From assembly GCF_029960645.1 (NCBI RefSeq), contig NZ_JASBQY010000001.1:269641-333640 (forward strand): 64,000 nucleotides of DNA. Direction: 5' to 3'. Below the pieces are notes generated by a model. The model ran no database searches, had not been told where the DNA came from, and saw only the letters and a list, made by a program, of their open reading frames with translations. Every line of letters starts with the position of its first letter. The stretch's first letter is position 1. The position numbers were made by a program, and so were the translations under genes. The DNA comes from Arthrobacter sp. AL12 (GTDB taxonomy: Bacteria; Actinomycetota; Actinomycetes; Actinomycetales; Micrococcaceae). Of the stretch, positions 52,287 to 60,899 are shown one piece after another.

Positions 52287-53900
52287 ATGCCCAAAGACCG
52301 AAGCACGACCGACTCTTCAGCAGGCGTTATGAACGCCAGCGGAACCTACCCAGTCGCACCCACCGGTGCGAAGAAACCAAGGCTACGGACGCGCCGTCGA
52401 CTCAAAGAGTCCGACGTCAACGTCGTCAACAAGCCGATGCTTAAAAAGGCCCTCGGCGGCACCATCGTGGGTAACACCATGGAATGGTACGACGTCGGCG
52501 TGTTCGGCTACCTGATCACCACCATGGGGCCGGTATTCCTGCCTGATGCGGACAAGTCCGTGCAGACCCTGTTCCTGCTGGGTACCTTCGCCGCCACCTT
52601 CATTGCCCGCCCGCTGGGCGGAGTCATCTTCGGCTGGCTCGGCGACAAGGTGGGCCGCCAGAAGGTCCTCGCCTGGACCCTGATGCTGATGGCCGCGAGC
52701 ACGTTCGCCGTCGGCCTGCTGCCCGGCTACGCGCAGATCGGCATGTGGGCTGCTGCCCTGCTGGTGCTGCTCAAGGTAGTCCAGGGCTTCTCCACCGGCG
52801 GCGAGTACGCCGGTGCCACGACCTTCGTGAGCGAATACTCCCCGGACAAGCGCCGCGGCTTCTTCGCCAGCTTCCTGGACATGGGCAGCTACCTCGGCTT
52901 CGCCCTCGGTGCCGCCCTCGTCTCGGTTCTGCAGCTGACCCTCGGCCAGAGCGCCATGGAGGAGTGGGGCTGGCGGATCCCGTTCCTCATTGCCGGCCCG
53001 CTGGGCCTGATCGCGGTCTACTTCCGAAACAAAATCGAGGAATCCCCGCAGTTCCAGGCCACCCTGGACGCCCAGGAGGCGAACGCGAAGGACGCCACGT
53101 CTGCCGACGTCACCGCCTCCAAGGGCCCCGTCGGCATCGTCAAGGCCTACTGGCGTTCACTCATCGTCGCCATGATCCTGGTCGCTGCCGCGAACACCGC
53201 AGGCTACGCCCTGACGTCCTACATGCCGACGTACCTCACCGAGTCCAAGGGTTACGATCCCGTGCACGGCACCCTGCTGACCATCCCCGTGCTGGTCATC
53301 ATGAGCCTGTGCATCCCGCTGACCGGCAAGCTCTCCGACCGGATCGGCCGCCGCCCCGTGCTGTGGATCGGCGCCGGCAGCACCATTGTGCTGGTCGTGC
53401 CCGCCTTTATGCTGATCGGCGTCGGAGAAATCTGGTCCACCCTCTTGGGTCTCGCCCTCGTCGCCTTCCCGGTCACGTTCTACGTGGCCAACCTGGCCTC
53501 GGCCCTGCCGGCACAGTTCCCGACGGCGAGCCGTTACGGCGCCATGGGCATCGCGTACAACTTCTCCGTGGCCATTTTCGGCGGCACCACTCCCTTCATC
53601 GTTGCCGCCCTCATCGGCGCCACCGGGGATGACATGATGCCGGCCTACTACCTGATGGCCACCTCGGCGATCGGTGCCGTTGCGATCTACTTCCTCAAGG
53701 AATCGGCCAACCGGCCCCTGCCGGGCTCCATGCCCAGCGTGGACACCCAGGCCGAGGCCAGGGAAATCGTCGCGAACCAGGACGAGAACCCGCTGATTGA
53801 CCTGGTGGAAATGGACATGCCGTTTACCACGGGGCCGGCAGATTCAGTTGCCGGTTCGACGGCGGCCCGAGACACCGAAAAGGTTCCCGCCGGAGCCTGA
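52287..53900 (+). CDS. MHS-family MFS symporter (proline/betaine or dicarboxylate type)
   Basis: A 537-aa metabolite:H+ symporter. A long polar N terminus precedes GGTIVGNTMEWYDVGVFGYL (the MHS-signature helix 1), ARPLGGVIFGWLGDKVGRQK in loop 2-3, and VVQGFSTGGEYAGATTFVSEY; 12 helices in total, ending with a polar tail. AGGAG 8 nt before the ATG at 52287 fixes the start. ProP-like osmolyte uptake is a guess; citrate, ketoglutarate or shikimate carriers share these motifs. Confidence 0.9.
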   Translation: MPKDRSTTDSSAGVMNASGTYPVAPTGAKKPRLRTRRRLKESDVNVVNKPMLKKALGGTIVGNTMEWYDVGVFGYLITTMGPVFLPDADKSVQTLFLLGTFAATFIARPLGGVIFGWLGDKVGRQKVLAWTLMLMAASTFAVGLLPGYAQIGMWAAALLVLLKVVQGFSTGGEYAGATTFVSEYSPDKRRGFFASFLDMGSYLGFALGAALVSVLQLTLGQSAMEEWGWRIPFLIAGPLGLIAVYFRNKIEESPQFQATLDAQEANAKDATSADVTASKGPVGIVKAYWRSLIVAMILVAAANTAGYALTSYMPTYLTESKGYDPVHGTLLTIPVLVIMSLCIPLTGKLSDRIGRRPVLWIGAGSTIVLVVPAFMLIGVGEIWSTLLGLALVAFPVTFYVANLASALPAQFPTASRYGAMGIAYNFSVAIFGGTTPFIVAALIGATGDDMMPAYYLMATSAIGAVAIYFLKESANRPLPGSMPSVDTQAEAREIVANQDENPLIDLVEMDMPFTTGPADSVAGSTAARDTEKVPAGA

Positions 53901-53981
53901 GCTTGCCCTCTGGCAGCCCGGCCGGGTTCATCCTGAGTCCAGCCGGCTAATCCGGATTATGTAGCAAAGCCCCGCCCATTG

Positions 53982-54031
53982 AGGCCTGCCGTGCGTGATT
54001 ACCCGTTGGGGGAAACACGCAGGGCAGGCCT
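53982..54031 (+). terminator. Hairpin terminator after the MHS gene
   Basis: 16-bp inverted repeat with one mismatch (53982-53997 against 54016-54031), loop 18 nt, 82 nt after the stop codon. It also lies just in front of the broken FUSC gene. Confidence 0.65.
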
Positions 54032-54057
54032 TAGGCGTGTCCGGCGCACTGACCGGC

Positions 54058-54946
54058 ATGTACGGCCGGAACGAGCCGCATCAGCTGCGGCTCCGGCATC
54101 AGGGCCAGGCGGCCCTCCTGCTGGTCGGCGGGCTGGCCGTCGGTGTGTTCCTCTCGGTAAACCAGCTCCATTCCTGGTTTCTCGTCATCACCGAAACGCT
54201 TCTTGCGGCAGCGGGGTCACTGTTCGCGGACAAGGTGGCGCTGAAGCCCAACGGCCCGTTCTTCGGCATCCTGGCCCTGGGCGCGTGCGCCTCCATCCCT
54301 ACCAGTCTGCACTGGCACACGGCGGTCCTGATCGGTGCGCTGTCCGCCGCCTTTTCCATGCTGGTGGGCTTTGGCGCTGGGTGCGGGGCCGGGCCTGGGA
54401 ACGCGGCGCGGGACGGGATACCCCGCCGCTGCGCGGGGCCGAGGCCGGGCCGCCTGGATCCATGCCGCCCGGTACCTAACCGCCGTCGGGGCAGCGGGCT
54501 CCTAGCGGGTGCTCAGCGGAAGCGGGCACCCGCACTGGGCCATGGCAGCCGCCGCGGTGCCCCTGGCGGGGGCGGATATGCCCAGCAGCGTGCACCGCGG
54601 CCTGCACCGGATTGTTGGCACCCTGGTGGGCCTTGTGGTGGTTGCCGTGGTGCTGTTTCCCTGGGCTTTCTCGCCTCTCCGGCTGTTTCCCCGCCACACG
54701 GCAGCCGCCCTGGCACTGCCGGTGATTGTCCTGCAGTTCACAACGGAGCTGTTCATGACCAGGCACTACGGGCTGGCCATGGTGTCCTTCACTCCCGTGA
54801 TCCTGCTGATGACGCAGCTCGCTGCCCCTGCCGACCCGCACGTGTTGGTGACCGAGCGCGCCGTCGAGACCATCATGGGAGCCGGACTGGGCATCCTTGT
54901 CGTGGTCCTGATCCGCCGACGCCGGCCACCGGCCCGCCCGCACTGA
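54058..54946 (+). pseudogene. Broken FUSC-family (fusaric acid resistance-like) membrane protein
   Basis: The first part (54058 to about 54385, frame 1) encodes FUSC-like helices (LLLVGGLAVGVFLSVNQLHSWFLVITETLLAAAGSLFADKVAL ... HTAVLIGALSAAFSMLVGFGAG). The reading then continues in frame 2 from about 54430 (AAWIHAARYLTAVGAAGS), hits an in-frame TAG at 54503-54505 and goes on in the same frame (SGSGHPHWAMAAAAVPLAGA ... GLGILVVVLIRRRR). A frameshift plus a nonsense codon therefore split one gene. A sequencing or assembly error could mimic this. Confidence 0.7.
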
Positions 54947-54969
54947 TTTGGGCCGCCCGCACTGACGGT

Positions 54970-55752
54970 TTATTTGCCGCGGCGGGGCGGCCCGGCCACG
55001 AGCCGGGGCGGCAAGATGCGGGCGGCCGCGGTCAGCAGCTTGTAGCGCTTGGTCGGGATGGACACGGCCTTGCCATTTGCGTTGTCAGCGAGCCCTTCAC
55101 GCACCACGCGCTCCGCCTGCAGCCATAGCCAGCGCGGGGTCACCGACTTGTCCATGCCCATCCGGTCGTGGAACTCGGTGTGGGTGAACCCTGGGCAGAC
55201 CGCCGTCACGTTCACACCCCGCCGGGAATAGGCGAGGTTGGACGAGCGGGAGAAGCTGACCAGCCACGCCTTCGCCGCCGAGTAGCTTCCCCGGGGCAGG
55301 AACGCGGCCACGCTGGCGACGTTGATAATCCTGCCGGAGCGCCGGCTGAGCATGCCCTGCAGGGCGGCATGCGTCAACCGCATGGCCGTTTCGACGTGCA
55401 GCCTGAGGTGCCTGGCCTCCTCCGCTATGTCGTTCTCCTCGAAGGGTCGCAGCAGGCCCATCCCGGCGTTGTTGACCAGGATGTCCACCGGGCGGGCCGG
55501 GTCCGTCAGCCGGGCGACGACGACCGCCACCCCGGCGTCGTCGGCGAGATCCGCGGAGAGAACCTCGGCGCGAACGCCGTACCGGTTCTTCAGTTGCTGC
55601 GCCGTGGCCTGAAGCCGGGCGGTGTCGCGGGCCACGAGGACCACGTTGTGGCCCTGCCCGGCAAGCTGCCGGGCGAATTCCGCACCGATGCCTGCGCTTG
55701 CTCCGGTGATCAGGGCGGTGGTGCCGGCCGGGGTCGCGGCTTGTTCAGTCAT
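54970..55752 (-). CDS. Short-chain dehydrogenase/reductase
   Basis: A 260-aa classical SDR. Cofactor motif TGASAGIGAEF, adenine-ring Asp in SADLADD, VNNAGMG, catalytic Ser in NVASVAAF and Tyr/Lys in YSAAK, followed by CPGFTHTEF. An Arg and Asp in ARDTARL suggest NADP(H). Leaderless start: TAAGCT, 6 nt, ATG. The substrate cannot be told; the closest families act on long-chain or steroid-like alcohols. Confidence 0.9.
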   Translation of the reverse strand: MTEQAATPAGTTALITGASAGIGAEFARQLAGQGHNVVLVARDTARLQATAQQLKNRYGVRAEVLSADLADDAGVAVVVARLTDPARPVDILVNNAGMGLLRPFEENDIAEEARHLRLHVETAMRLTHAALQGMLSRRSGRIINVASVAAFLPRGSYSAAKAWLVSFSRSSNLAYSRRGVNVTAVCPGFTHTEFHDRMGMDKSVTPRWLWLQAERVVREGLADNANGKAVSIPTKRYKLLTAAARILPPRLVAGPPRRGK

Positions 55753-55781
55753 GGCGCCAGCTTAGCCCCGCACGCCCCGCG

Positions 55782-56429
55782 TCAGGCCAGGCCCGCGGCC
55801 AGTTCACCTTCCGCGGGATCGCCTGCGCCGCCCAGGTGGCGGTTCTGCAGCTCTTCGGCGGCGAGCTCGTACCAGGTGTGCGCGCCGAAGGACGGGCTGC
55901 TGGTGTCGAGGTGCCGGTACAGGGCATCGGCCAGCTGGCACAGGGCCGCGTCGGACAGTGCCCGGACGGTGGCGGCAGGGTCCAGGGCTCCCTCGAAGTA
56001 TTCGGCGAGCTCCTGGCCGTTGACGGCGTTGAGCTCGGCGGGAAGCGGGCTGCAGGCATCGTCCAGTCCGGCGGGGACTCCGCCCTCCGAGCCCACGTGC
56101 AGCAGGCAGATCGGCAGGTCCGCCGGTTCCGCCAGCGCCACCCGGATGGGCTGTTTTTCGGCAGCAGTCCCGGCCCGGGCCGCCCCGCCGGGCCCGGCGG
56201 ACGCGCTGCCATCCGCGATGGACCGCAGCTGCAGGAGGGTTTCCGGGTCCAGATGGGAGGAACCGTGAAGGTCGACGATGACACCGGTCCCTGCGCCGAG
56301 ACGTCCGGCCCGCCGCATGATGTGCAGCAGGGAGGGAAAGTCTGATTGGGTCAGGCAGCCGGTGACTTCGAGGGTCACGAGTCCGGGATCGGCATCCACA
56401 CGGACAAGCACACGCAGTTTATGGTTCAC
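55782..56429 (-). CDS. STAS-like domain protein
   Basis: A 215-aa protein whose first 85 residues fit a STAS (anti-anti-sigma-like) fold: VLVRVDADPGLVTLEVTGCLTQSDFPSLLHIMRRA followed by GVIVDLHGSSHLDPETLLQL. The remainder is a helical, acidic, poorly conserved region. The Ser/Thr phospho-site of RsbV/SpoIIAA types is at best replaced (HGSSHLD). The GTG start is chosen because GGAG stands 6 nt before it; an ATG 13 codons earlier lacks such a site. A regulatory role is inference. Confidence 0.6.
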   Translation of the reverse strand: MNHKLRVLVRVDADPGLVTLEVTGCLTQSDFPSLLHIMRRAGRLGAGTGVIVDLHGSSHLDPETLLQLRSIADGSASAGPGGAARAGTAAEKQPIRVALAEPADLPICLLHVGSEGGVPAGLDDACSPLPAELNAVNGQELAEYFEGALDPAATVRALSDAALCQLADALYRHLDTSSPSFGAHTWYELAAEELQNRHLGGAGDPAEGELAAGLA

Positions 56430-56544
56430 GGGGTACTCCAAAGGGACACGTCCAAGAGCCAGCTGCATAACTCTGCTGAAACTTTACGAGGTTGCGGCCC
56501 CGGTCACAAGCGGTTCCGCCGACCAGGCCGCTGCCCGTCCGTTT

Positions 56545-56889
56545 TCAGGCTCCGGCCGGGGGCTGCTCCGGCCAGTCGATGTACTGGGTGTAGGAGTCGT
56601 GCCGGCGCAGGTAACGGTACATGAACGGGCAGTTCGGGATAATCCTCTTGCCGGACGCGACCACGTCGTCGAGCGCGAAGTGGGCCAGCACCTTGGCGAG
56701 TCCCTGGCCCTGGAACTGCTCCGCCGTGTCGGTGTGGATAAAGTCGATATGGCCGGGCTCGTCGATGAAGCGGATCTGGACGGCCAGTTTGTCGCCGACG
56801 TGGAGCTCGTAGCGGTGCAGCTCATCATTCCGGGTGGTGGCTACGTTCGGGCTGAACGTGTCTTCAGTGGCTGCCGAGTTCTCCGTCAT
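56545..56889 (-). CDS. GNAT-type N-acetyltransferase (COG2388-like)
   Basis: A 114-aa small acetyltransferase-like domain with FIHTDTAEQFQGQGLAKVLAHFALDDVVASGKRIIPNCPFMYRYLRRHDSY, the pattern of Gcn5-related YidJ/COG2388 proteins (Q/R-x-x-G-x-G/A acetyl-CoA loop, here EQFQGQGLA). Its ATG overlaps the stop of the acyltransferase gene by ATGA, so it is co-translated. Substrate unknown. Confidence 0.75.
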   Translation of the reverse strand: MTENSAATEDTFSPNVATTRNDELHRYELHVGDKLAVQIRFIDEPGHIDFIHTDTAEQFQGQGLAKVLAHFALDDVVASGKRIIPNCPFMYRYLRRHDSYTQYIDWPEQPPAGA

Positions 56890-58223
56890 GGTTCGACATT
56901 GGCACTTAAAGGCGGGCGTGGCAATGGCGGGCCCGATCCGCCGGAGCCCGGATCTGCCAGGAACCGGGCCGGGATCCGCCCCAGCAGCAGGACGGCGAGC
57001 GCGAAGCAGGCCGCGCCGCCGCCGAGCAGTCCCAGCGTCAGTCCGTTCAGTGCGGCGTCGGCTACCGGAACGTAGACGACGACGGCGGCCATCAGCACGG
57101 CGGCGGCCGGGCGGGCCCGGGAAGTGGCGGGCGCCGTCGGGTGTTCTTCGAGCCGGCCGAAGAGCACCAGCACGGGCAGCAGCAGGCCGATCAACGCCAG
57201 CAGCACGAGCGGACGCCCCCACCACCAGGCGGCCGTTCCCCCCGCAGGCTGCGGAAAGTCGGTCAGCAGCAGGAGCCCGGACATCGCGGCGAGCAGGGGC
57301 AAATGCCAGAGATAGACGGTCATCGACCGCCGTCCGGCGACCCCAATGAACTGCCGCACCCGCCGCCGGGACGCGAGTCTTGAGAGCACGGGCCGCAACA
57401 GCTGCAGGGCGGCGGCCTGCGAGACCCCCAGCAGCAGCAGGGTCAGGTTGGGCGGGTTGAGGTTCACCAGCATGTTCCCGGAGTACAGTCCCAGCCACAC
57501 GAGCAGGCCCAGGACCAGGTTGCTGCCCACGATGATGGCCGCCAGCGCGGGGCGCCCGAGTGCCAGCGGTCCGCCGTCGGCGAGGAAGAATCCCAGCTGC
57601 TGCACGGCGCACCAGAGGAAGACCATGTTCAGGTACGCGAGCGCCGGGATCGTCCCGCGCAGGCAGTCCACCGCCACCACCAGCGAGGTTAGGCCTGCCA
57701 GGGTCAGCCAGGGCGCCCAAGCGTGCAGGCGTGCCAGCGGCGGAAGATTCAGCTGCGCCGCGAGATAGGCGGCCAGGAACCACAGCGGCATGCCCGCCCC
57801 GGACACCAGCAGCTCGACGACCTGGGGGTCCACCCCGCCCAGCCGCGCCGCCCAGAGACCGGTGAACATCATCGCGAGCAGGACGGCGGCAGGGCGAAGG
57901 AGCCGCAGCATCCGCGCCTGCATGAAGTCGAAAGTATTGCCGCCCCGGGCGCGCAGGCGGCGCCAGGACTGCAGCCCGGTCATGCCCCCGGCGACGAAAA
58001 AGAGCGGCATGACCTGCAGGACCCAGACCACCGGTTCGAACCACTTCTCGTTGCCGAGCGTGTTGTAGTAGGTCACGGTGCCGTCCGGGTGCAGCACCGG
58101 GCTGACCATCATTGTGTGCGCCACGACCACGAGCGCAAGGCAGAAGAATCTGGCGAGATCAATCACCAGGTCGCGGTCCGGACTCGGGGTTGGGCCGACC
58201 CCTTCATGCTGCCGCGGAACCAT
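56886..58223 (-). CDS. Acyltransferase family 3 membrane protein
   Basis: A 445-aa polytopic membrane protein of the acyltransferase-3 family (OafA-like). The first helix carries the conserved His of the signature (FFCLALVVVAHTMM), then MPLFFVAGGMTGLQSWRR and RMLRLLRP, with about ten further helices. It should O-acylate a cell-surface sugar or lipid. GAGGGGG precedes the ATG at 58223. A GNAT gene is coupled behind it. Confidence 0.88.
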   Translation of the reverse strand: MVPRQHEGVGPTPSPDRDLVIDLARFFCLALVVVAHTMMVSPVLHPDGTVTYYNTLGNEKWFEPVVWVLQVMPLFFVAGGMTGLQSWRRLRARGGNTFDFMQARMLRLLRPAAVLLAMMFTGLWAARLGGVDPQVVELLVSGAGMPLWFLAAYLAAQLNLPPLARLHAWAPWLTLAGLTSLVVAVDCLRGTIPALAYLNMVFLWCAVQQLGFFLADGGPLALGRPALAAIIVGSNLVLGLLVWLGLYSGNMLVNLNPPNLTLLLLGVSQAAALQLLRPVLSRLASRRRVRQFIGVAGRRSMTVYLWHLPLLAAMSGLLLLTDFPQPAGGTAAWWWGRPLVLLALIGLLLPVLVLFGRLEEHPTAPATSRARPAAAVLMAAVVVYVPVADAALNGLTLGLLGGGAACFALAVLLLGRIPARFLADPGSGGSGPPLPRPPLSANVEP

Positions 58224-58432
58224 GGAGCCCCCTCGGGACCTGCCGACGCACCCGCCAAGGCTGTTGAGCGTCAACGATGCTGTGTGTTTGCCCCCCATTG
58301 TCGGCCTTGTCCGGGCCTGCGGCCAGTGCCCTCGGTCCCGGTCGGGGCCCCGGACATGGACCTGCAAGTGCAGAGGGAAGGCCAGGATCATCGCCGGATC
58401 CTGGACTCCCCCGTTGTCCGGGTTGTCCGCGG

Positions 58433-59320
58433 TCAGCGCGCGAGCGTCACCAACGCCGTGGCCGCAAAAGTCCGGGCCGCGGCGTCCCAGTCGGCCAGCA
58501 GCCCCTGGAGGTTCTCGCCGTCGGTCCGGTGCGCCGCCGTGCGGGCCTCGAGGGTTTCAAGGACGCCGGTACGCAGCTCGGTGTTGAAATTGACCTTGCC
58601 CACGTTCATGGCGGCCGCCTTCACAAGCTCGGCGGCAGGGATCCCGGAGGCCCCGTGCAGCACCAGGGGAACGCGGGTCCGCACCGCAATGTCCTGCAGC
58701 ACGTCCCAGCGCAGCTCCGGCACGCCCTTGTACTTGCCGTGGACGTTGCCCACGGCCACGGCCAGCAGCTGGGCGCCGGTCCGTGCCACGAAGTCCTCCA
58801 CCTGGGCGGAGTCGGTGAGCCCGGCCGTGCCGGCCGCCGGGGCGTTGCCTGCGGCGTCGGATCCGAAAGCCCGGTCCTCGTTGCCGGCCAGGCCGCCGAG
58901 TTCGGCCTCGATCACGACCTCCGTGCCCGCGCAGTCCGCGGCCAGCACGTCCAGGGAGCCGCGTGCGGCCCGGACCAGGGCAATGTTGTCCTCGTAGTCC
59001 AGCGAGGATCCGTCCACCAGGACGGAGTCCACCCCGGCGGCCACGGCGTCGGCAATCACGCGGAGGTCCGAGGCGTGGTCGAGCTGCACGGCGACCGGAA
59101 CGCCGGCGCCGTCGGCCAGGCCGCGCAGCGCCGCGATCAGCCGGAGGCCGTTCGGTGTGGCCGCGGTGCTGGGCGAGACGAGCAGGATGGCGCCGCGGCC
59201 GGTTTCCTCCGCCGCCGCCACGACGGCGAGCGCCGTGGTGAAGTCGTAGCAGGTGAAGGCCGGGACGGCCGATCCCTGCTGGAGGGCGGCGCTGACCAGG
59301 GTGTCGAGTCGGGTACGCAT
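58433..59320 (-). CDS. Class II (FBA/GatY/KbaY-type) sugar-phosphate aldolase
   Basis: A 295-aa zinc-dependent aldolase of the fructose-bisphosphate/tagatose-bisphosphate family: PAFTCYDFTTALAVVAAAEE start, VQLDHASD (zinc His), SVLVDGSS, EAELGGLAGNE, VGNVHGKYKG (zinc His) and LHGASGIP. It should cleave the phosphorylated acid-sugar intermediate made by the upstream kinase. Known tetronate pathways use an AraD-type OtnC instead; this FBA-type member is unusual for them. The ATG shares one base with the permease stop. Confidence 0.88.
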   Translation of the reverse strand: MRTRLDTLVSAALQQGSAVPAFTCYDFTTALAVVAAAEETGRGAILLVSPSTAATPNGLRLIAALRGLADGAGVPVAVQLDHASDLRVIADAVAAGVDSVLVDGSSLDYEDNIALVRAARGSLDVLAADCAGTEVVIEAELGGLAGNEDRAFGSDAAGNAPAAGTAGLTDSAQVEDFVARTGAQLLAVAVGNVHGKYKGVPELRWDVLQDIAVRTRVPLVLHGASGIPAAELVKAAAMNVGKVNFNTELRTGVLETLEARTAAHRTDGENLQGLLADWDAAARTFAATALVTLAR

Positions 59321-60786
59321 CAGGCGCTCAGGCCTCCCACCAGGATCCAGGCCACGAAGGTCAGGGCGAATCCCGCCAGTCCCAGCACGGTGGTGAGCAC
59401 GGTCCAGGTCTTGAGGCCGTCCGCGACGGTCAGGCCGTAGTACCGAACGACCACCCAGAAGCCGGCGTCGGTCACGTGGGAAAGTCCGAGCGCGCCGAAG
59501 CCGATGGCGATCACGATCACGGCAATCTGGGCCGGCGTGTAGCCGCCGCCGGCGACGGCGGAGGAAAGTAGGCCGGCGGTGGTGACGATTGCGACCGTCG
59601 CCGAGCCCTGGGCGGCGCGGAGGGCGAGCGAGATGATGAAGCCAAGCAGCAGCAACGGCACACCCAGGGTGTCGAGGGATTCGGAAAGCGCCTTGCCGAT
59701 TCCGCTCACCTGCAGGACGCTGCCAAAGACGCCGCCAGCCGCAACCACCAGGAGGATGGAGGCGATCGGCGGCAGGGCGCCTTCGAAGATTTCGCCGGTT
59801 TCCGTCAGCGACCACTGGCGGCGGACGGCCAGGAGGAAGAAGGAGAGCGCAACGGCCACCAGGAGGGCGAAGACGGGGTTGCCAACGAAGGCAGCGACGC
59901 CGTACCAGAAGTCGTTCTTGTCGATCACCAGGGTGCCGACGGTGCCCAGGAGGATCAGCGCGATGGGGGTGGCGATGAGGAAGATGATCAGGCCGGGACG
60001 GGGCGGGGCCACCGTGTGGTGGTCTGCGCCTGCGTGCCCGGTGTGCACCACGGTTCCGGAGCCGAACTCGTCCACCTGCTGTTTGACGGAGGGCAGAAGC
60101 TCGTAATCCTTGCGGTTCATGATGGCTGCGACCCAGTAGGACAGGAAGCCCAGCGGAACACAGATGGCCAGCGAGATCAGGGCGATCAGCCCGATGTCGG
60201 CGCCGAGCACGCCTGCGCCGGCCACAATGCCCGGGTGCGGCGGCACGGCCACGTGGATGGCCAGCATGATGCCGGCCATCGGCAGACCGAACTTCACCGG
60301 GTGGACATTGGCGATCTTGGAGAAGGCGTAGACCACAGGCACCAGGACGATGATGCCGACTTCGAAGAACACCGGAATTGCGACGAGGAAGCCGACTGCG
60401 GTGAGGGCTACGGCGACGCGCTTGGCGCCGAGCCTGGCGGTGAAGTGGTCCGCCAGGGACTGCACGCCGCCGGAGACCTCGATCATGCGGCCCAGGACCG
60501 CGCCGAGCGCGATCAGGAGGGCAACCTTGCCCATGGTGCTTCCCACCCCGGCGGCCACCACGGTGAAGACGTCCTTGAGCGGGATCTGCGCGGCCACGGC
60601 CACGAGGATGCTGACGGTCAGCAGGGCGACGAAGGCCTGGATCTTGAAGCGGATGATCATGAGCAGCAGCAGGGCCACGCCGGCAGCCGCGATTGTCAGC
60701 AGCAGCGGAGTTCCCAGTTCCACGGCCGGCTTAATGACGGGCGCGTCGGCCGCGCGCACCGCCAGGGAATTGAGCAGGGCATTCAT
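59320..60786 (-). CDS. GntP-family acid-sugar permease
   Basis: A 488-aa gluconate:H+ symporter-family transporter with about 12 helices: FKIQAFVALLTVSILVAVA, GSTMGKVALLIALGAVLGRMIEVSGG, PVFFEVGIIVLVPVVYAF, AVPPHPGIVAG and GLGTVGGSATVAIV-like late motif (here AAQGSATVAIVTTAG). Substrate is probably a gluconate- or threonate-like acid sugar, judging from the neighbours. Clear AAAGGAGAC site before the ATG. Confidence 0.92.
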   Translation of the reverse strand: MNALLNSLAVRAADAPVIKPAVELGTPLLLTIAAAGVALLLLMIIRFKIQAFVALLTVSILVAVAAQIPLKDVFTVVAAGVGSTMGKVALLIALGAVLGRMIEVSGGVQSLADHFTARLGAKRVAVALTAVGFLVAIPVFFEVGIIVLVPVVYAFSKIANVHPVKFGLPMAGIMLAIHVAVPPHPGIVAGAGVLGADIGLIALISLAICVPLGFLSYWVAAIMNRKDYELLPSVKQQVDEFGSGTVVHTGHAGADHHTVAPPRPGLIIFLIATPIALILLGTVGTLVIDKNDFWYGVAAFVGNPVFALLVAVALSFFLLAVRRQWSLTETGEIFEGALPPIASILLVVAAGGVFGSVLQVSGIGKALSESLDTLGVPLLLLGFIISLALRAAQGSATVAIVTTAGLLSSAVAGGGYTPAQIAVIVIAIGFGALGLSHVTDAGFWVVVRYYGLTVADGLKTWTVLTTVLGLAGFALTFVAWILVGGLSA

Positions 60787-60834
60787 GCGGGTGTCTCCTT
60801 TGACGTCACTGCAGGCAGTGACCAGGTGGTTCGA

Positions 60835-60869
60835 CGACGACGGCGGAAAGGGGGGATCCGCCGTCGTCG
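60835..60869. promoter_or_regulatory. Intra-operon hairpin between dehydrogenase and permease genes
   Basis: Perfect 13-bp stem (cgacgacggcgga at 60835-60847 with 60857-60869), 9-nt G-rich loop, in the 113-nt gap between the dehydrogenase stop and the permease start. It may lower downstream transcription or stabilise mRNA. A second small hairpin cactgc-ag-gcagtg (60807-60820) lies next to the permease ribosome binding site. Confidence 0.5.
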
Positions 60870-60899
60870 GGCTTGGCGAGTCTGGTGGTGCGGCGGGAA

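Noticed and set aside
58031..58048. ggttcgaacc resembling a tRNA T-loop
   Set aside because: It lies inside the acyltransferase coding region, and no acceptor, D or anticodon stems surround it.
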